Source: Sweltsa coloradensis
Taxonomy: Eukaryota; Arthropoda; Insecta; Plecoptera; Chloroperlidae
DNA length: 64,000 nucleotides
Reading direction: 5' to 3'
NCBI GenBank assembly: GCA_024449915.1
Contig: JAMZAV010001438.1
Coordinates: 183,924 to 247,923 of the forward strand
Shown: in pieces, positions 46,003 through 57,985 of the stretch
How the letters are laid out: the number at the start of each line of letters is the position of its first letter
Numbering within the stretch: the stretch's first letter is position 1
Position numbers and translations under genes: made by a program
The notes under the pieces: model-generated
Databases searched by the model: none
Told to the model about the DNA's origin: nothing
Seen by the model: the letters and a program-made list of their open reading frames with translations, nothing else

Positions 46003-46392
46003 ACATCTGCATCTTTGCTTCTAATGCAGAAGGTCGAGGGTTCGATTCCCGCTGTAGACAGAAGTTTTCAAAGTTCTGATTTGGACTTGTTCTTGGCTTA
46101 CGAATTTGTAAACGATGACTTTGGAGCCATCCTAACAACGAGGCACATAATAAATTTAGAGTTGTTCTGAAGCGACGTTTGTTGATTCTGGCTTTGATCC
46201 GCGGGTGTTTGCACTGTCCATATCACTGATTGCTATATTTCCTAATTTAAAAAAATGATCTTTGTTGGCTATCACTCGCTCGTCGATGGCTTCGGGCCTA
46301 CAGGTTGGCTTGGTCGCTTTGGTTTAATGTCCCCCACTGAAAATCAGTTATATGACAGAGTGGGTAGACTTGAAATACTTTTTTTTAAACAT
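46003..46392 (+). mobile_element. tRNA-derived SINE copy, plus strand
   Basis: It contains the 3' half of a tRNA-like head (GAGGGTTCGATTCCCGCT), the shared AGGCACATAATAAATTTA-type body, the GATCCGCGGGTG core and the tail CTGAAAATCAGTTATATGAC. It is colinear with 51290-51705. The 5' part of the head is diverged or missing. Confidence 0.75.
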
Positions 46393-46417
46393 TGAAATAT
46401 TTTTTATTGGAAAGCCC

Positions 46418-46846
46418 TTAAACCCTTTCTGCCCTCGCGTCCACCATAGTGGACATAACTTTTATCAAATTTTAATCTGGGGAAAAATAGGCTTTTTCAA
46501 TTTGACCCAATTTTTATTTTTTGTGGAATTTTAAAACAAAAATTCCCCATGCCAATGGGACCAAAAGTGAATTTTTTAGAGAAGCTTGAAAATACACATC
46601 TGCAAAAAGGCTGAAATGGGAAAATTCGGTTTGTTCCAGAAATGTAATAAATCCCTAGCATTGATATTATTTGAGATACAACAATTTTAAAAAAATCTAG
46701 TTTTAGAAATTTTTTCAAAAACCCAAAATTTCGTAAAAAAAAATATTTGAAAAACACCAAAAAATCTTAGAAAAATTAGAATTTTGAATTCTGTGCCTAA
46801 AATGACTTAATTTAGACCAATTAAACTTGGAGCCGAAAGGGTTTAA
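46418..46846. mobile_element. piggyBac-type MITE
   Basis: TTAA at 46418-46421 and at 46843-46846 flank inverted tips ACCCTTTC and GAAAGGGT. TTAA targets with CCCTTT-type tips are characteristic of piggyBac. The 421-bp interior is AT-rich and non-coding. Confidence 0.68.
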
Positions 46847-48227
46847 ATAAACCTTCATTACAAACCATAGTTGCAAGGTTTAAAAATACATTTTTTTAAA
46901 TTCAAATGTATTACATTTTCATTTTTAGACCCACCCTCAATATATAGGGATTTTAGGGTATTCTTTGTGGGTTATTAACTTTTTTCTGATCCAGTACAAT
47001 TGAATGGGCCAGGTCAATAAGTGCCCAAAGTTACAAAAAATGCGCAAATGATTTTAGGACCACCATTCTATTCTCCAGGCATAGGGGCATCATATCAATG
47101 CAAGAAACTCCCAAGTTCGAGCAGTTATAAGCCATTTACCAGGCGATGAAAACTTGGCTCAAGGCAATAACTGACCAAATACGTGTGACTTGGTCATTTC
47201 TGGCCATGAGGGTGGCGATCAGGGGACTGCTTATGTAGATATTAACTCCCAGTAAGGAATCCTCCTCCTCTCCTTGTCTTATTTTTATATTGTTATACAA
47301 ATAATTTAAAATAAAATAATATATTTTGGGTAAAATTAAAAAATATATATATTTTGGTAAAATTTAAAAATATATATGTACACATATTTTTAATTTTTTA
47401 ATTTATTTTCAAGTGGCGTGATAGTTTATTGATATGTGGCTGCAAAGGGGTTAATGGAAAAGGCTTAAAAAATGGTTTCATTCCTTAAAATTAAAAAAGT
47501 TAATGCAAAAAATCCCCAAGTGAAAACCCTTTAAAGTCAATACAAACCCAAAGTAAAAAAGTTCCGATTTTTTTCCAGGAAAAGTAAAGTCAAAAAAAAA
47601 AAATTCCTAAAATTGTATTGTTAGGTATCTTAAGGTTTAAGTAGTGTGCAATTTTGCTGCTTTTAAATTAAAATTGGGCTGCGTTGTAGAATAAATTTGC
47701 CTAGCTCAATCAATAAAATCCACGAAAATCTCAATTAAAAAAAATTATAGAAACAAAGTAATCAATTAATGAGACATCATAAAAAAAAAATAAAATTAAT
47801 TAATCCCACTTACTTTGAAGAAGTTCCCAGCTCTCTGCAACTGCTATCAGCAACTCCAACTCCCCCCCAATTAAATCCTTGATTAATTCTAACTTATAGG
47901 CCTAGTGATGAGGATATTTTAGGTCACTATAGCTACAAGTCATAAAACTTGAAATGAGTTTCTACCAATATAATGTAGCGATTAATAAACAAAAAAAATA
48001 CAAGAGTAGAACAAAATCCTACTATTGGCGCCAAGAATTATCCCAAAAATTAATAACCTTAGATAAAATACCAATCCCTCCAAAATTTTTTACAAAAAAA
48101 TTTTTGTTGTGTACTCACAAAAACCTTTAATAATCCTGACTTGAGTTCTGATTGTCGATATATATAATATATTCCTTTTAAGCCGTGTAATCGTAGCACT
48201 CGATTGAATTTTTTCGTTGCACACGAG
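46847..48227. other. AT-rich stretch, no gene seen
   Basis: It consists of A- and T-rich low-complexity sequence. A segment near 46993-47020 (AATTGAATGGGCCAGGTCAATAA) has an inverted match near 49609-49636 (TTATTGACTTGGCCCATTCAATT), suggesting the ends of an old element spanning this region. Confidence 0.45.
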
Positions 48228-48556
48228 TTCTTTAAAGGGGGGGGAATGATGATCGCACTGTAGCTACAGTTCAACTGGTTGAACGGAGAAAAAAGTCACT
48301 TGTTTCTTGAAGTGGGGGGGAAAATTAAATCACACTTGTGAAAGTGGATCAGCTGGTTGGACGAAAGTCATCAAGTGTTGCTTGAAGTGGGGGGGAAGAA
48401 TGATCACACTTGGGTTGTGGATCAGCTGGTTAGACAGAGAAGTCAGTCAAGTGTTTCTTGAAGTGGGGGGTTTGATCACACTTGGTTGTGGATCAGGGGG
48501 TTAGACAGAGAAGTCTGTCACGTGTTTCTTGAAGTGGGGGGGGAAATGATGATCAC
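48228..48556. repeat. Tandem repeat, about 60-70-bp unit, 4-5 copies
   Basis: Units share TTTCTTGAAGTGGGGGG, GATCACACTTG and GTGGATCAGCTGGTT. Copies start near 48235, 48295, 48365, 48437 and 48510, with variable G-run length. Open frames through the array are artefacts of the repeat. Confidence 0.85.
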
Positions 48557-50160
48557 TCTGGGACCACTTGTGCGCGTGCGCGGAAGATCTATTATTGTCG
48601 GACACTTTATACCATTTAATTCGATTCAATTACCCGAGAACAAGATTAACACTTTCAAAAAAGACAACACAATTTCAAATAACTCAAAAAATACACATCT
48701 CAACACTTTTCACTTGGTTATCCACTCCACATTGAATACCACTCACTTAACTTAACTTAAGACGGGTTACCCCTTCGAGGCATGGGGCCTATAACCACAC
48801 TTAAAAATGCACCATGCTGATGAACAGCAGTTCCCTATCCTCCCTCGAGAAGACTGTTAATACGACCCGAAGGTCCCGCGGCTCGCGCCCCGCTCTCGCA
48901 CAACTCTCAACTCTACTCTGACTACCGCTCTTCTGACTCTGTGGGGGTGGGTTTTATAAGATGGACAGGTCACGTTTACCCCCCGTCTCCCACTACTAAG
49001 GAGTCCAGCCTTTAGCCTACCACTACCTTGCCGTTATGGCTTCACACACCTACCCTAAGAGACTCTTGGTCAGCCCTTGTAGAATCTTCTGGACGTTTTT
49101 CTACCCCCAATCGCCATTGCAACACATCTCGCTAGTCACGTATCACTTGGGGACAGCCAGGGGCTGTGTGCAGTCAAGCATCTCAGCTAATTCCAATGTT
49201 AAAACCCCTCCCTTACCAGTTGCAACTCTAGAATCGTTAATAACTTTTTTATTTCTTAATGAATCGACTCCAACTAAAGACCATGATTCTAGTTATTGCC
49301 AAAACGCACATATTGATGTACTTTTCATCTTGAAAATCCCCCGTTAACTACCTTAATTAGCTTGATTACTAAACTTGCAATTATCCCAATTAAACCCCTG
49401 AAAAATGTACCTAAATTATAATTATACACGAAATGGACAGTTTTTTATGAAACCCTTCTGATATTCAGTTTATGTAAATTCCTTAAAAGTGATAGAGATA
49501 TTAAAATTTAAAACATAATTATGCATATATTTTGCATATTTATTGGCAAAAAAATAGGTCTAGATGGACCACCAGACTGTGAATGTCACAGTGGGGCTGT
49601 GTAACTTGGTCAGTTATTGACTTGGCCCATTCAATTTTGCTTCTGTTGCCTTTTGTACTATTAGGTCAACTTGGTAGACCCGGGGTACTGAGCCTCATCT
49701 CGGCAAAGATATCTTACAGGTTAAACTGCTTCCTTGAATGTGTGTGCCTTTCCAATTGCCACCTAATTGCCCTTGAATTAGCAGGGAACTCTGCACCCAA
49801 CAACAACAAACAAACAAACAGTGTCTCCCAGCTCTCTCTGCACGTGTCACACGGAACGGAACCACAACAGCTGGGGGTATTATTTACAGTTTACCGTGCA
49901 AAAACTCGGATTGTCGTCACAAAATGCGTAAAGGGTTGGGAAGGGATCCTAAATTACATTCGGTGATGTTATTACTCTGCTGGCTCGCTCAGTGGTAAGA
50001 TATAGGCTTACTGCACGGGGATAGTACAGAATGTGGTAGGTTTTACATACGGCATCGATGACATATTAGTGATTGTGAAACAGGTAGGCCTACAGTACAG
50101 TGGAGAAAATAAAATAAGAAATTCAGGGAATAAGTGAGATTATAAAGGCGGAATATGATC
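48557..50160. other. No gene seen
   Basis: Open frames here lack splice or domain support. At 49981-50010 CTGGCTCGCTCAGTGGTAAGA looks like a tRNA box A, but no box B follows at the right distance. Confidence 0.45.
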
Positions 50161-50162
50161 AT

Positions 50163-50455
50163 TTTAAACGGCGAGATATGAGAAGAATTAACTGTGAGAT
50201 TAAGTGTTAAAACGGCGAGATATGAGAAAATTAACTGTGAGAGTAAGAGTTAAAACGGCGAGATATAAAAAGAATTAACTGTGAGATTAAGTGTTAAAAC
50301 GGCGAGATATAAAAGGGATTAACGGAATAGTGTTAACGATCAGATAAACGGCGAGATATGAGATGAATTACTGTGAGATTAAGTTTTAAAAACGGCAGAT
50401 ATAAGAAGGATTAACTGTGAGATTAAGTGTTAAAACGGGCGAGATAATGTTAACG
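50163..50455. repeat. Minisatellite, about 44-bp unit, 6-7 copies
   Basis: The unit contains AAAACGGCGAGATAT, AGAAGAATTAACTGTGAG and ATTAAGTGTT. Copies begin near 50165, 50210, 50255, 50297, 50345, 50390 and 50435, with small indels. Confidence 0.88.
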
Positions 50456-50616
50456 GAAAGATTGTGAAGATGGATTAGTCTGGCACGATGAGATAATTGA
50501 AATCGGATATGGATTAGTGATAATGGTGTAAATAAGAAAACGGATTAGTGTTTTGGTGTATTGCTGAGATTTTAATCTGTCCACTGGAAGATATAGAAAA
50601 ACCCCCTGGTCTTCTC

Positions 50617-50712
50617 ATGGATGCCGAGATAGTAGGTTCCTTCAATCCGCAACCGTTTGGCCACTATGGTCGGGGTGCGTTCAAGAAGGCTAAGAAGAAG
50701 TGGAACGATTTG
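50617..50712 (+). CDS. Candidate coding exon, weak
   Basis: An ATG at 50617 opens 32 codons beginning MDAEIVGSFNPQPFGHYGRG, followed by KKAKKKW-type basic residues, ending exactly at a consensus donor TTG|GTAAGT at 50713 (phase 0). The frame extends upstream without a stop to about 50548, so it may be an internal exon. The composition and donor look real, but I found no partner exon downstream. The basic, Gly-containing style recalls the host gene tail but no homology is claimed. Confidence 0.35.
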
Positions 50713-51289
50713 GTAAGTCACACATACAATAAACTAGGAAAACGCTAAAGTCCCGTCGCGTTGTTGAGCGAGCACCGGTACGTGCAACACGACCCAGTAT
50801 GACATTCCCATAATGTTACATACCAAAAAGTATTGAAGTTCTTGACCAAATTTAGCTGAAAATTTGTAAAATAGGAGAGAATGTTGTACTTATTGACCCT
50901 GCGAAATTTCATAACGATCACAACATTTTTATTTTTATTTTTTATAACCAACGATCGGATTTTGTTCAAAAACTATACAGCAACCCCCCTAGGGTGATTG
51001 CACATGTGTGAAAAATTTTCAGGTCGATCAGAGAAACGGTGCGACCTGTACCGAAGCAGTAAAGAAAGAAAAAACAGACATTCGAGCCATAAGAGTCAAG
51101 TGGAGACGCTCGCTCAAATAAAACGAGATTCGAGAAAATGTTTGGAAATATAAAAAGGGATTAAGAAAATATTTACAAATAATTATTCAGCTAGCCGTTG
51201 AGTTAGTGTCCCCCCAAAAACAAAAATTCGACAACAATCGGGGGGGGGGGGTGCATCTACATGCTTCTCTACACAAAGCCACAAGTCAG

Positions 51290-51705
51290 CGCCCCCTAGA
51301 TGGTCTTGTGGTTAACATCTCTGCTTCCAATGCATAGGTCCAGTGTTCGATTCCCGCTAAAGTCAGAAGTTTTTTTAACTTCTGTTTCCATCATTTTTTA
51401 AATTTGTAAACTGTGACTTTGGAGCCGTCTTAGCAACGAGGCACATAATAAATTTAAAGTTGTTCTGAATCGGCCTGTTGATTCTGGCTTTGATCCGCGG
51501 GTGTGTTCGCCTGTCCATACCCACTGATTGCTATATTTTCTTTTAAAATATCGATCTTTGGTTGGTTATCACTAAACTCGTCTTTTTGCGTGGGGGCCTG
51601 CAGGGTTGGCTTGGTCGCTTTGGTTTACTGTCCCCTACTGAAAATCAGTTATGTGACTGAGTGGGTAGACTCTAAATACAGATTTAATTATTTTATTTAT
51701 ACTGA
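51290..51705 (+). mobile_element. tRNA-derived SINE, longest copy
   Basis: The head has box A (GGTCTTGTGGTTAACATC) and box B (GTGTTCGATTCCC), then AGAAGTTTTTTTAACTTCTG. The body shares AGGCACATAATAAATTTA, GATTCTGGCTTTGATCCGCG and TTGGCTTGGTCGCTTTGGTT with the copies at 46003 and 4905. The 3' end is CTGAAAATCAGTTATGTGAC, then GAGTGGGTAGACTC and a T/A-rich tail. SINEs are transcribed by RNA polymerase III and moved by LINE enzymes. Confidence 0.82.
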
Positions 51706-51893
51706 CTGAAACTAGCTTTTCAGTTGTAGCCGTCGTGATGAACGGCGAACGGAATGTGGGGTCACAGGAGAAAGTGGGGGGGATTCCCCCATCCCTTTCT
51801 ACGCGCATGGTCTTGCCCCTCTCAGGAGACTCGCTGGGTATAAAGTGTGAGAAGAGTGTGTAGGGACTTTTCCAGGGACTGATTTGTAATATT

Positions 51894-52188
51894 TAAGGTT
51901 GGGACTTGACATCGATTATTTGATTCGACATCGATGTCGAAGCAAAATTGGCTTTCGATTTGGCATCTTAGAAAAAAAAATTAAAGGAAATTGATTTTGG
52001 AACTATGTAAAAACCATATATTTTACTTTTTGCATTATAACATTACCTGTTTTTACATTAAAAAGGGAAAAAATAAAAATAAAACTTTTTTAAATTTTTT
52101 AAAAAATTTTGATGTAAATTTTTTTCCGGTGATGTCGAAATTATTGGTTTGACGTCGATTACGAGTTTATAATCGAATCCCAACCTTA
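51894..52188. mobile_element. hAT-like MITE, TAAGGTTGGGA ends
   Basis: The ends TAAGGTTGGGA and TCCCAACCTTA continue inward through imperfect TGACATCGATTA-type inverted sequence. The 7-bp direct repeat TAATATT lies on both sides. At 295 bp it is non-coding. Seven rather than eight matching flank bases leave the class slightly open. Confidence 0.7.
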
Positions 52189-53550
52189 TAATATTCAATG
52201 AGAGTATTCACTTTTTTTTGTAAGGAAATCCCATTCCTTAATATGAGACGTAAATATCTAATCAATCAATCAAATCCCATCCGACATGCTGCTGCTCTTT
52301 TGATTTCAAATTGAGCGCCATTACTTAGGAGTTGAATCACCGTAGTCTAGCTAGATGGCAGCACTCTATTCTTTTGCTGATAACGCAGTTTCCTGTACAA
52401 CCGATGACGAAATGCATTTAGAAGTTTGTTATTGTAGCCAAGCTCAACGTTACGTCAGTAGGTCTAATCGAAGAAACTGGTTTCTTAAAAATTTAAATAT
52501 TCAATTCAACTCATACAGTCTGGCTATATCCATCCTCCGCATCATAGCAGGAAACGAGAAAAAAAAATACGAGATTTTTAAAATAGTTTGAAGATACCCG
52601 GCGCCTAGTTTTCCAAATGTTAAACAGAGTCAAATCTAAAACAAAGCCTTTTATAGATAGTCAGTAACTAGTTTTGTCGTCTTCAATAAGATATTGCCTT
52701 TGGGAAGCTATTGTGCTGACACTCATGTCGACTGGTTTGGGGAAAACAACGCTGGGAACACGACAGTCAAACTCATTAAAATATCTCCAGACGATTATTT
52801 CAAAAGGCGAAGGAATTCGCGATGTTGGATCATCGGGAGGGAATTTCCCCTTTTCCACCCCTTTCCCGACTCCCGGGAGAAATTTGTTTTACCCAATAGA
52901 ATATTCCCCGGGAAAAATTTACGCTCGGGAGTGTGTATTAAAAATAATTTCCGTTGCGGTAAAACTTTGTTGATTAAGTTGAAATTTATTCAAGATGGCG
53001 GATATACGAACGACCTAACATTCGTTGTGGTCGTGGGGATTCAGTTCAGACAGAGACAGATGTTAAAGAAGTACAGGTGAAACGTACTTGCTGTGCTACG
53101 TACAAAGTGCATGATGCTACAAAGTTGCACTAGGAGTCAAAATTTTACTTTACTCGCTATAAGTAGTAAAAAGGGTGCCCCGGGTCCTCCCCCTCCCCAC
53201 TTACGTTTTACAATAAATAAAGAATACTGTTCTAGCCCCCAGAGACTATATGTTAACCTTTGAAAATGTTGTATAAATTGCTTATGCAGCTATGTATTTT
53301 ATTGTATAGTACATATTTTAGAATAATATAAATATTTGATTTGTATAATACTGCATTTTATGTTGTTATGTTATGTATTGCTTATGGAAATTATATTATG
53401 TATAGGGTGCATAATTTAGAATGACAACTCGACTATTCTATGTATATCCTTTTAGTTCCTACTAAATTTTAAAGAGGCTAAAAAATCTTCATCCACATCT
53501 ATAAATATCATTATGTAAATCTCAAATTCTGTCACCTTCATCGCGCTTAT
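52189..53550. other. Unassigned region with weak open frames
   Basis: Open frames at 52355-52591 and 52694-53080 have mixed composition without known motifs. Neither has convincing splice sites in the right phase. They could be exon relics, but I do not call them genes. Confidence 0.4.
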
Positions 53551-54057
53551 CAGAGGCGTAGGGAAAGGGGGGGGGGGGAAACTCTCCCCCCCCCCCCACT
53601 TGTTGGCTTGAACCCCCAGGTATGGGTGTCATTTGCTAACTAATAGCTGGTTGGGGGATTTTTAGGATTTTTACTACAGTCGGGCTTGCAAACAAAAAGG
53701 AAGGTTTATGTTAACATTTTTTAGAAAAAGGGTTTAGTAAGAGACCGTGATTTGCGAGACTAGACTATAGCCATCTGATTTTAGACTAATGTTCACTTTA
53801 TATTTTGTGTGCAGTGTTTTCACTCCCAAGCAGACTGTCGACCGATTTTAGTCAGGTAATCAATCTTCAATGCAATATTAGCTTCAAACAGTAACCCTTA
53901 TTCATAATTAAAATTCGCCTGAAAACGTGTTTTAGGCCACCTACGGCGAAAAAACCTCCGGCGGCTGGGGCTTTGCCCCAGACCCCGGTTTGCCCACCCA
54001 ACCACGTAGTCAACTTTAGTGTGACCCCCCCACTAAAATATAGTTCCTACACCACTG
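53551..54057. mobile_element. hAT-like element, CAGAGGCGTAGG/CCTACACCACTG ends
   Basis: The element begins CAGAGGCGTAGGGAA and ends TTCCTACACCACTG. The perfect 8-bp duplication GCGCTTAT lies at 53543-53550 and 54058-54065. It has a G-run and a C-run near the left end, and a GC-rich hairpin cassette at 53954-53987, about 70 bp from the right end. It is non-coding. Confidence 0.83.
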
Positions 54058-54759
54058 GCGCTTATCCCGGATGTCTTGCCTTGAGCTGGGTTTGCGTGTG
54101 ATTTTGCGAAAGTATAAACTTTATTTATTTAATCTTCATTTATATTCCTGATATCCGAAGACAGGTGGGGGTGGGGAAGAAGAGGGAACAAGATGGTCTG
54201 ACCTGGGTTCGAAGCCTATTTGGACCAATGTTTCTCTACTCCAATTGTATTAATTCATAGATTCTAGTGTTCGTCAGCTCGTGCATGACTTGTGAGACTT
54301 GCGGGTAAAAACTAAAACAGACATTCATCACTAAATAATAGCTATTATATAGTTGTGGTGAATTACCAGTGGCGGCGCTACGGGAGTGGCCTCCCCCCTC
54401 CCCCCCCCAAAAAAAAAAGTTGCTTGCCCCTGTAAACCCCCCCCCCCCCCCCCCCGGTGTCAAATGTCTGCCAGCACGCGTAATATTACTAAAAATGATA
54501 AATCATCAAATCCCAACTTTTTCTGTATTTCTTACGATAACCGAACGTCCATATGTAGGTAAAGCGTAATCCCTTGAGTTGCCATTTTTAGGGTTTAAAA
54601 ATGACGAAATAACTGTGGTATGGAACAAAAAAATTGCCTTTGGCGAAAGTGCCTCCGGCGGCTGGGGCTTCGCCCCAAACCCCAGCTACCCGGGCCCCTG
54701 CCCAGTAAACACAAGAGCTCTCGGAGTGGTGTTTATTTTGGTCACAAGCTCACAAAGTC

Positions 54760-55420
54760 GGTCCTCACACCCTAGTGAGTAATTTTTGAGATGATTGTGA
54801 CTGAAATCAATATTTCATTTAAAAAAGTCATCACTTTGTGACCTCTCTATCAACACACAGAGTCATCCCAAATGAACATATTTATTTCTACTCCAGAGTG
54901 ATACAGAACTGTCACTTTGATACTCCTTTTGTATTTGCATCTCATTCCGATGACTTTAAGCGTTGTGTCTGAGCCACATATTTTTGGTTTTATTTTGAAT
55001 TGAATTTGCTCACATTGAGTTGTGTTTTTAGAGGGCTTTGATAAGTAACCTATGAGTTATTTTATCCCAACACAATGTGAGTAATTTGTGAGAAGTTATT
55101 TGTCACATTGCTACCTCTAAAATACAACTCCGATACCATAATATAAGCTAAAATTTTAAACTACTCCCGAGTGTTAACAGAGTTGTCACTTTGATACTAC
55201 TTTTTATTTGCATCAAAGTCCTCACATTCGTGATGACTTTGAGAGTAGTTTGCGAGCAGTAAATGCATTTTTTTTTTTATTTTTTTTTTCACTCACATTT
55301 TGCGGGGTTTGAGTGCGATTTGAGAAGTATAACTTGTGATTATATTATTTTACGCAACGCAATATAATTATGTAATTTGTAAGAAATTTTTTGTCAATTT
55401 GTTACCTCTCTTGCAAACCA
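54760..55420. repeat. Left subterminal repeats of the CAGTGGCGGCG element
   Basis: Scattered short motifs recur: AGTGAGTAATTTTTGAG, CACAATGTGAGTAATTTGTGAG, TCACTTTGATACT (twice, 54914 and 55188), and TTTGTGACCTCTC. They resemble the transposase-binding subterminal repeats of larger DNA transposons. Confidence 0.5.
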
Positions 55421-57560
55421 ACTCGGGTAGGCTCTACCAGACAGATTCCTTAATCGAATTATGATTAATCACAGACTGTTTTTTTATAATTTTATTTTAA
55501 AACATTTATTATCTTTTCAATGCTATTCTTTAACTTCATGTGTTCCTGGTTCAAAAGTATAACAAACAAAAAATATTACCGGTATTATAATAATTACAAA
55601 TTTTTACTTTTTCGTAATTTTATGTAAACTGAGGAAATCTAAAAAAACTTTTCCACTTGTTCGAGTCCCTTTGATTATCTGTGAAAACTCTTCAGTGATA
55701 AAATCAGATATCAAAAATAACGTTTAGATTACAAGCTCACAAAATATTTAGTCATTTTAACTGCCCAAATTTTTATTGTGGGTTGTGATGTACGTTTTCA
55801 AGATCAGTCACATTAATGATTTTAAAAGGACTGGACGGCTCAGACACCATGCGACCCAAACAAACAATCGTCCAACCCTAAGTCGGTATTTAATTTTTAA
55901 AAAGCGATTAACTTACCCTGGTTGGGCTAATTCGGAACAATTAAATCAATACAATTTGTATTTTAAAAAAGGGAAAACGGCCAAGGGACAATCTGCAAAC
56001 AAGTATTTATTATGAAGTTACGTATTGTGACTCAATCCCCTGCATTCGCATCAACTACTGAAGAAAGCCTGAGAAAACTTTCTGTCAGGAACATCGGCAT
56101 GGCGCGTCGAATCTGCGTGAAAAACCCGAATCAAGAGTATAGCTAGCACTTTTTGTACTTGGGCTAGAACAGTTGACATGTTTGCTATAGACTTCTGAGT
56201 TTGGAAGCGGGAATCGAAGGAACTCGGGAGTTTTTATTAGGAAGCAGGGACCCATTCGAAAAATATTATAAGCCCATTATCAGTAATCATCAGTATGCAA
56301 TGGAAGTATTTTTATTTTAATTTGGTTAGTCCTCGTGTGTGTGTCAATTTCGCGAATTATTGTTGATGCGAAGTGCCAATCGGGACAAATAAATTCCTTA
56401 ATGTTTGTTAGAGTACCGAGCGGAACACTAGTGAGTCCATCAATTAAAGTGACTTTATGCTAAGTGTAAAAATGTTGATGACGGGGTTCATAGATGTGAT
56501 ACAAATATTTATCTACAGATGATATTGCAGGACGAGACTTTTCCAAGTGGGGGGATTTCGAACTCTCGGCTACTTATCTTATTGATAACACAAGAAATCA
56601 AACCAGCTTCCTTGATTAAAAAAAATATTGATTGCCTCTTGTTTAGTTATTCTCGTCGACTCTGAGTAACATAATCTCACATCAAGCATCGCGCAACAGA
56701 CATTATTCTTTATATTTGAGACCACACGTCACAGTGTCAGAATGAAAAAGTTCTATCTCGATTTTTGTGTTTGTAGTACGAAAACGAAATGCATGATTGT
56801 GTTCTTCAATGTGTATGTTGAAGATTGCAAAGCCATCTATGGGGCAAATTAGTGAAATTCATTTGTTATAACTTATAAGTCCTTTTTGTCAAAATTTTTG
56901 TGCTGGAATCTGAATACAACTGTTCTATCTCGAAATGAAACAATGGGACCCTCGTTTTTGTTCCCGCCGCGGGCCCTTTTCGAACACGGCGACGCCCACG
57001 ATTTTTAGTGAAATGTAATGGGCGACTTGACCTTAGTACAGACGATTAATAGATATAACACAAACTTTAAAAAAGTTTGCGTTTTATAATTTTTTATTTG
57101 TTTTCGAAACTCTAAATGTTTACATGCACGGAAGCCTGTATTCGGCATGTAGAGTGAAAAGGAGCGTAGGCCGTGGCTCTCCCCTAGGCTTAGGACCTGT
57201 GTACGTTGTCTGAAGTCTGAAGATTTTTCATTGTGAAGCATTTACCTCGCCCCTTAAAACTTCCAAGTCCTTCTAGCTCAAAAACTATAGCGTGTGATAT
57301 AGAACACCTTGCATTCTGACACAGCAAAAATTTGCTCAGGAGGTAAAGAGTATTAATTACTGCTTCCTACAATCATTGAGTAACTAATTATTAAAATACT
57401 ATAGAATTATTATCAAATACTGAACAATACTATTAAAACACAAGAACAATGCACGTATTAATTAAGGTAAGTAGGCCACAGAGCAAGTGCACAAATTTGT
57501 CCCACTATAGTTGCATCGATTTGCTGTGGTATACCTATAGGTGGTATTTCCCTGTCGTCT
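55421..57560. other. Interior of the large element, no gene seen
   Basis: AT-rich sequence without a credible coding frame or domain; it might contain other, unrecognised insertions. Confidence 0.4.
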
Positions 57561-57572
57561 TCAGCGTCTTCT

Positions 57573-57640
57573 GTGGCGCTACGGTTAAGGTGTTGGGTTT
57601 CAGATGCAGTGTCACAGTCGGATCGAGTTCGAGTCACCCT
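57573..57640 (+). repeat. tRNA-like sequence, weak
   Basis: GGCGCTACGGTTAAGGTG resembles a D-arm/box A, and GATCGAGTTCGAGTCAC resembles a box B about 40 bases later. Stems pair poorly. Possibly a decayed SINE head. Confidence 0.35.
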
Positions 57641-57837
57641 GATAAAACTTGTAACTTATAACCATGTCAATTTAACATATGTTGTGTATCCCAATTGCAG
57701 GTTATCGATTGATGTAGCAATAGGAAATAAATAATAAGAATTAGTATTTAATATAATATTAAAATGAAAAGTCGAATCTAATTTTAGTGCTTCGTTTGCT
57801 TATTTGCTCCTAGATCGCGTTCCCGACGCGTGGATAG

Positions 57838-57985
57838 TTGTATTCTGGTACAACTCTGTGAGCTCTTTGTGAGCACTCTAGACAATCACCAGATACAACT
57901 CTATGAGCACTCTGTGAGAACTCCCAGCAGTTTATTGGTACAACTCTGTGAGTACTCCAAACTATATTTTAGTACAACTCTTGGA
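57838..57985. repeat. Right subterminal array, GTACAACTCTGTGAG units
   Basis: Four copies of about 35-45 bp share TACAACTCT(G/A)TGAG followed by a second (C)ACTC segment. They lie about 260-410 bp inside the right end of the large element. Confidence 0.75.

Noticed and set aside
48307..48755. Open frames coding a Trp/Asp-rich repeat protein
   Set aside because: The frames follow a tandem repeat with variable G-runs and change frame between units.
49981..50040. tRNA gene starting CTGGCTCGCTCAGTGG
   Set aside because: Box A only; no box B at proper spacing and no acceptor pairing.
50163..50455. CRISPR-like array
   Set aside because: The whole unit repeats without unique spacers, in a eukaryotic context; it is a minisatellite.
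52694..53080. A 128-codon open frame
   Set aside because: Some coding-like composition, but no recognised motif, no phased splice sites and no neighbouring exons.
54369..54569. Proline-rich open frame
   Set aside because: It is created by a poly-C run.
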